DNA from: an uncultured Eubacterium sp. | GTDB lineage: Bacteria; Bacillota_A; Clostridia; Lachnospirales; Lachnospiraceae | NCBI GenBank assembly: GCA_947653505.1 | Contig: CANTHI010000012.1 | Location: 1-18,142, forward strand | Length of the DNA: 18,142 bases | Reading direction: 5' to 3' | Shown: piece by piece, positions 15,009-18,142 of the stretch | Layout of the letters: each line of letters begins with the position of its first letter | Position numbering within the stretch: position 1 is the stretch's first letter | Program-made: the position numbers and the translations under genes | Notes under the pieces: model-generated | The model's database searches: none | What the model was told of the DNA's origin: nothing | The model's input: only the letters and a program-made list of their open reading frames with translations

Positions 15009-17113
15009 CAGAAGGGAAATTTGTAGCAGACCGGTATGAGATACTCGCAAAAACCGGCGCTGGCGGCATGTCTGACGTATACAAGGCGAAGGACCATGTG
15101 CTTGGCAGGTTTGTGGCGATTAAAGTGCTCAAACAGGAGTTTGCGGAGGATGTAAATTTTGTGACCAAATTCCGGACAGAGGCACAGTCGGCTGCAGGGC
15201 TGGAACATCCGAATATCGTAAATATCTACGATGTAGGGAGTGAGGAAGGCTTTCACTATATTGTCATGGAATATGTGGAAGGCATTACGCTAAAGACCTA
15301 TATCGAAAAAAAACGCCAGCTGTCCTATAAAGAAGCGATCAGCATAGCGATCCAGGTAGGGCGCGGCATAGAGGCAGCGCATAATAAAAATATCGTCCAT
15401 CGGGATATCAAGCCGCAGAATATCATGATCTCTACCGAAGGCAAGGTAAAGGTTACGGATTTTGGCATTGCCAGGGCGGCGACAAGCAATACGATCCATT
15501 CCGATGTGATGGGATCCGTGCACTATTCTTCTCCGGAGCAGGCAAGAAACGGATTTGTAGACGGCAAGAGTGATATTTATTCGCTCGGAATCGTCATGTA
15601 TGAGATGGTGACCGGGCGTGTACCGTTTGACGGGGATACGACAGTCGCGATTGCGATCCAGCATCTGCAGGAAGAGATGGAATCGCCGCGTAATTTTGTA
15701 CCGGATCTTCCGGTCAGCCTCGAAAAGATTATTCTGAAATGTACGCAAAAGAGCGCAGACCGCAGGTATGCTTCGATCAGTGAGCTGTTAGAGGATTTAA
15801 GGCACGCGCTTGTCAGTCCGGATGAGGACTTTGTCGTGCTGGCGCCTGCGTTTGTACAGGATAAAACACGCATGATCTCCGCAGAAGAGGTCAGCCAGAT
15901 CCGGGAAGAGACGGCAGGCATACCGGTCAGCCCGCAGGAATTTAAACGGGAATTAAAAAAAGAACCGCTGCAGCAGCCTGTGCAGGAGGAAGAAGACGAA
16001 GAGGAAGAAGAGGAGGAAGGCGGTTTTCTGAATCCGAAAATGGAAAAAGCCATGACGGTGATGGGCATTGTCGCAGCCGTTATTATCCTTCTGATTGTAT
16101 TGTATCTGGCAGCGAGTATGTTTGGCAGCTTTAAGTTTGGCGGCGGAAAACAGCCGGATGACGAAGTGACGTTTCCGGATATTGAGACCTCTGTCTCAGA
16201 TACGGATACCGGAGAGGATACGGATACAGCCACAGAAGAGCCGGTGAAAATGATCAGTCTGACTGGCAAAGAACTGGACGAGGCACGCAAAGAGCTCAGG
16301 GAGCTGGGACTGGAGCTGCGCAGGCTTGGCACAAAGGCTTCGGATGAGTACGAGGAAGGACTGATTGTAGAGCAGGATGTGGAAGAAGGAGAGCAGGTTG
16401 AAAAAGGAACCGTGATTCAGGTGACAGTCAGCAGCGGACCGGCTGATTTTGAGCTGATCAAAGTAACCGGCAATCCGGCGGCAACCGCGCGGGATATGCT
16501 GACAGCCCGCGGCCTTGAGGTCAATCCGGAGTCGCGGTACGAATTTAACGAGCTGCCGGAAGGAACGGTCATCCGTCAGTCGCCGGAAGCGGGTGCAAGG
16601 GTAAAAAAAGGCGATATGGTTACGCTTACGATCAGCAAAGGCATCGAACAGGTGCAGGTGCCGGATCTTCGGAAACGTACCGAGACCGAAGCCGGACAGT
16701 TGCTTTTGGACAACAATCTGGAAAAAGGAAATCCGCAGTCTGCCTATGACGATACGATACCGGAAGGCTGCATTATCAGCCAGTCACCGGAGGCAGGAGC
16801 AAGCGTCAACGCGCACAGCAAAGTCGATTACGTAGTCAGCCTCGGCAAAAAGGAAATCGTTTATTATATGAAAGACCGCAAGATCGAAGAACCGGAGAAC
16901 AGTGAATTTGTCATTTCCGCGAACATTGCCCTGCTGGACGCAAACGGTGCGGAGATTGACCGCTGGGACGGTATTCCGATTTCATCCTTCCCGTACAAGA
17001 TTTCTACGGACCAGACTATTACAACGAGCACCGGAACGATCGCCATTGAGTGGGTGCTGGATGACGGCGAGACGCAGACACAGGATGTATCCATTAACTT
17101 TGACCAGAAATAA
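15002..17113 (+). CDS. PASTA-domain Ser/Thr protein kinase (PrkC/PknB type)
   Basis: A 703-residue membrane kinase. The cytosolic kinase domain (1-270) has the Gly loop GAGGMSDVY (19-27), Lys41 in AIKVLKQE, HRDIKPQN (133-140), DFG (153-155) and the activation segment GSVHYSSPEQA. A juxtamembrane region contains an acidic run of Glu/Asp (329-339). One transmembrane helix follows (about 351-373). Outside are an Asp/Thr-rich linker and three PASTA repeats (about 414-479, 480-547 and 548-616), which bind muropeptides or lipid II in this family. The last ~85 residues form a beta-rich non-PASTA tail with no catalytic motif. It senses cell-wall state and phosphorylates cytosolic proteins, including ribosome GTPases in some Firmicutes. 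GAGGTG precedes the ATG. Confidence 0.94.
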   Translation: MLAEGKFVADRYEILAKTGAGGMSDVYKAKDHVLGRFVAIKVLKQEFAEDVNFVTKFRTEAQSAAGLEHPNIVNIYDVGSEEGFHYIVMEYVEGITLKTYIEKKRQLSYKEAISIAIQVGRGIEAAHNKNIVHRDIKPQNIMISTEGKVKVTDFGIARAATSNTIHSDVMGSVHYSSPEQARNGFVDGKSDIYSLGIVMYEMVTGRVPFDGDTTVAIAIQHLQEEMESPRNFVPDLPVSLEKIILKCTQKSADRRYASISELLEDLRHALVSPDEDFVVLAPAFVQDKTRMISAEEVSQIREETAGIPVSPQEFKRELKKEPLQQPVQEEEDEEEEEEEGGFLNPKMEKAMTVMGIVAAVIILLIVLYLAASMFGSFKFGGGKQPDDEVTFPDIETSVSDTDTGEDTDTATEEPVKMISLTGKELDEARKELRELGLELRRLGTKASDEYEEGLIVEQDVEEGEQVEKGTVIQVTVSSGPADFELIKVTGNPAATARDMLTARGLEVNPESRYEFNELPEGTVIRQSPEAGARVKKGDMVTLTISKGIEQVQVPDLRKRTETEAGQLLLDNNLEKGNPQSAYDDTIPEGCIISQSPEAGASVNAHSKVDYVVSLGKKEIVYYMKDRKIEEPENSEFVISANIALLDANGAEIDRWDGIPISSFPYKISTDQTITTSTGTIAIEWVLDDGETQTQDVSINFDQK

Positions 17114-17125
17114 CAGGAAGCAGGT

Positions 17126-18004
17126 ATGCAGGGAAAGATTTTGAAAGGGATTTCCGGATTCTACTATGTACACGTAGCAGAATCCGGGATTTACGAATGC
17201 AGGGCAAAAGGAGTGTTCCGGCAGCAGAAGATCCGGCCATTAACCGGAGATCTTGTCGGGATTGCGGTACTAGACGAAGAGGAAAAGACCGGAAACGTGG
17301 AAAAAATATTTCCGAGAAAAAACGAACTGTTTCGTCCGGCTGTGGCAAATATCGATATGGCGCTTGTGATTTTTGCAGCCGCAAGCCCGCAGCCAAACCT
17401 GAACCTTCTGGACCGGTTTCTGATTCAGATGCAGATACAGCAGATGCCGGTCACGATCTGCTTTAATAAAATGGAATTAAAGACGCCGCAGGAGCGGGAA
17501 GCGCTTGCACACATTTACGAAGGCTGCGGCTATCCGGTATTGTTCACAAGCGCCAGACAAAAGGAAGGAATCGCGGCGCTGCGGGAGGCGCTGCGCGGAA
17601 AGACCGTAGTGGCATCCGGTCCTTCCGGCGTCGGTAAATCGTCGCTGATTAATCTATTGCAGCCGCAGGCAGCGATGGAGACCGGAGAGATCAGCCGTAA
17701 GATTGAGCGCGGAAAACAGACGACCAGACATACACAGCTGATTCACGTGGAAGGAAACACGTATATTATGGACACCCCCGGATTCAGCTCGCTGTTTCTG
17801 CCAGAGATGGAAAAGGAAGAGCTGCAGCAGTATTATACGGAGTTTGCGCAGTATGAGCCATTTTGTAAATTTCAGGGATGCAGCCATATCAGCGAGCCGG
17901 ACTGCGGTGTAAAATCTGCACTCGCACGGGGGCTGATCCATCCGGTGCGGTATGAAAACTACCAGCTTTTGTATCAGGAGCTGAAGGGCCGCAGGAAGTA
18001 CTGA
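17126..18004 (+). CDS. rsgA: Ribosome small-subunit maturation GTPase RsgA
   Basis: A 292-residue circularly permuted GTPase that acts in late 30S assembly. It has an N-terminal OB fold (1-65). The G domain motifs follow in permuted order: G4 NKME (114-117, Glu in place of the usual Asp), G1 GPSGVGKS (165-172), the switch threonine in TTRHT (199-203) and G3 DTPG (216-219). A C-terminal zinc knuckle follows, with Cys247, Cys252, His254 and Cys260. AGGAAGCAGGT precedes the ATG, 12 bp after the kinase gene. In many Firmicutes rsgA follows the PASTA kinase and is a reported substrate of it, so the pairing makes functional sense. Downstream lies the AT-rich repeat array rather than a visible next gene. 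Confidence 0.95.
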   Translation: MQGKILKGISGFYYVHVAESGIYECRAKGVFRQQKIRPLTGDLVGIAVLDEEEKTGNVEKIFPRKNELFRPAVANIDMALVIFAAASPQPNLNLLDRFLIQMQIQQMPVTICFNKMELKTPQEREALAHIYEGCGYPVLFTSARQKEGIAALREALRGKTVVASGPSGVGKSSLINLLQPQAAMETGEISRKIERGKQTTRHTQLIHVEGNTYIMDTPGFSSLFLPEMEKEELQQYYTEFAQYEPFCKFQGCSHISEPDCGVKSALARGLIHPVRYENYQLLYQELKGRRKY

Positions 18005-18010
18005 CTATAT

Positions 18011-18110
18011 AAGAAATTGATTTTATAAAAAAAGAGATTTTATAAAAGAAATTGATTTTATAAAAGAGAGATTTTATAAAAGAAATTGATTTTATAAAAG
18101 AAAGGGATCT
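18011..18110 (+). repeat. AT-rich tandem array of two alternating ~17-nt motifs
   Basis: The motif AGAAATTGATTTTATAAA occurs at 18012-18029, 18047-18064 and 18081-18098 (period 34-35 nt). It is interleaved with AGAGATTTTATAAAA at 18033-18047 and 18067-18081 and a diverged copy near 18101-18115. No coding frame persists. The array begins immediately after rsgA. Confidence 0.85.
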
Positions 18111-18142
18111 TATAAAATCTCTCTTTTATAAAATCTCTCTTT
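18063..18142. repeat. Long AT-rich inverted repeat at the right edge
   Basis: The right arm (18109-18142), read in reverse complement, is AAAGAGAGATTTTATAAAAG followed by AGAGATTTTATAAG. It matches the array's AAAGAGAGATTTTATAAAAGA (18063 onward) over 21 nt, then continues with a 2-nt bulge. The two arms could form a ~32-bp hairpin around a short GGGATC-containing loop. It may terminate the operon, but it also runs off the window, so its full extent is unknown. Confidence 0.65.

Noticed and set aside
15577..16332. 251-codon Ser-rich minus-strand frame inside the kinase gene
   Set aside because: The poly-Ser run is only the reverse complement of the Glu-rich (GAA/GAG) juxtamembrane region.
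1..18142. CRISPR array, tRNA or rRNA genes
   Set aside because: No regularly spaced palindromic repeats with unique spacers and no tRNA or rRNA-like sequence were seen; the right-edge repeats have no unique spacers.

Overview
The window looks like a chromosomal segment of a low-to-moderate-GC anaerobic Firmicute, most likely a Lachnospiraceae-type clostridium. The evidence is the gene order priA-def-fmt-zinc protease-rsmB-rlmN-stp-prkC-rsgA, Gram-positive style GGAGG ribosome binding sites, a meso-DAP-type MurE motif, and an anaerobe-type flavodiiron protein beside an acyl-CoA dehydrogenase/ETF/rubredoxin fusion. The assignment comes from gene content and protein character only; no database search was possible.

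Left region (1 to about 2150) is AT-richer accessory DNA. It holds the broken C-terminal end of a large serine recombinase (minus strand, running off the left edge) and a PDDEXK nuclease gene of the YhcG/DUF1016 family split by a -1 shift exactly at an A7 run. It also holds a decayed fragment resembling a sigma-like protein of conjugative elements. A compact minus-strand unit follows, with a consensus promoter, a 48-codon ORF and a 15-bp-stem terminator. Together this reads as a scar of mobile-element insertion and decay.

Middle region (2157 to 5359, minus strand) holds two genes that probably form an operon. The first is an acyl-CoA dehydrogenase fused to the FAD domain of EtfA and to a rubredoxin. 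The second is an A-type flavodiiron protein (FprA), whose usual electron donor is rubredoxin. The pair suggests a route moving electrons from an acyl-CoA-type substrate, via flavin and rubredoxin, to O2 (or NO). This is the most interesting biology in the window.

Right region (5607 to 18004, plus strand) is a long tightly packed housekeeping run starting at a near-consensus promoter (5520-5548): murE (overlapping priA), priA, def, fmt, a YugP-type membrane zinc protease, rsmB, rlmN, a PP2C phosphatase overlapping a PASTA-domain Ser/Thr kinase, and rsgA. It couples cell-wall synthesis, replication restart, initiator-tRNA formylation and nascent-peptide deformylation, rRNA modification, ribosome maturation and cell-wall-sensing phosphorylation. 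An AT-rich stretch inside the 3' end of rlmN could be an internal promoter for the phosphatase-kinase pair.

The right edge (18005-18142) is an AT-rich array of alternating ~17-nt repeats that ends in a long inverted repeat and runs off the window.
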